A stretch of 35,597 nt of DNA from Candidatus Sulfotelmatobacter sp. (GTDB lineage: Bacteria > Acidobacteriota > Terriglobia > Terriglobales > Acidobacteriaceae). Below the pieces are notes generated by a model. It had not been told where the DNA came from. It worked only from the letters and a program-made list of their open reading frames with translations, and did no database searches. Positions 35,359 to 35,597 of this stretch are shown one piece after another (the first letter of the stretch is position 1; each line of letters starts with the position of its first letter). The position numbers were made by a program, and so were the translations under genes. The stretch covers positions 1 through 35,597 of the forward strand of contig JADGNP010000006.1 in the NCBI GenBank assembly GCA_017883425.1, read 5' to 3'.

Positions 35359-35597
35359 ATGATCGTGATCGTGATGGGAGTCGTCGGCGCGGGCAAGACG
35401 ACCGTGGGGCGTCTGCTGGCCGAGTCGCCCGGTTGGGAATTCGCCGACGCGGACGACTTTCATCCACCCGCGAATGTAGAGAAGATTCGGCGTGGCATCG
35501 CGCTTAACGACGACGACCGGACGCCTTGGCTGGAGCGCCTTCGAGCGGCGATCAACCATTGGATCGCTGAGAAACGCAATGTTGTGCTGGCCTGCTC
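35359..35597 (+). CDS. gntK: Gluconokinase, 5' part, truncated by window end
   Basis: Translates to MIVIVMGVVGAGKTTVGRLLAESPGWEFADADDFHPPANVEKIRRGIALNDDDRTPWLERL, characteristic of GntK. Confidence 0.9.
   Translation, partial: MIVIVMGVVGAGKTTVGRLLAESPGWEFADADDFHPPANVEKIRRGIALNDDDRTPWLERLRAAINHWIAEKRNVVLAC

Overview
The window resembles a high-GC Acidobacteriota-type chromosomal segment. This is inferred from gene families and repeat style; no database search was run. From left to right it contains: dispersed hairpin repeats and a small conserved ORF; a receiver/tandem-PilZ protein; tRNA-Leu(TAA); a subtilase with C-terminal VVWG repeats followed by a stand-alone membrane sensor-like domain; a peptide/dipeptide ABC transporter with one ATPase, encoded just downstream of an HD-GYP/GAF/GGDEF protein; a Ser/Thr kinase with a C-terminal propeller; a PAS/AAA+/Fis/PilZ sigma-54-type activator; a large secreted protein combining Ig-like domains with a probable SGNH-hydrolase core; and a six-gene minus-strand cluster (HD, MmgE/PrpD, LYS4-like homoaconitase, isocitrate/isopropylmalate-type dehydrogenase, CitD-CitE fusion, CitF). 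The right end carries TlpA/ResA-like and Cys-rich rhodanese genes, galT, ctaB, a secreted metallo-beta-lactamase-fold protein and the 5' end of a gluconokinase gene. The best candidate for an undescribed system is the tricarboxylate cluster at 22142-30378. It joins a citrate-lyase-like enzyme with a fused ACP-beta subunit to a complete-looking aconitase/dehydrogenase/dehydratase set. Second-tier candidates are the SGNH core inside the Ig-repeat protein, the c-di-GMP enzyme apparently cotranscribed with a peptide transporter, and a dispersed twin-hairpin repeat family whose first stem covaries.
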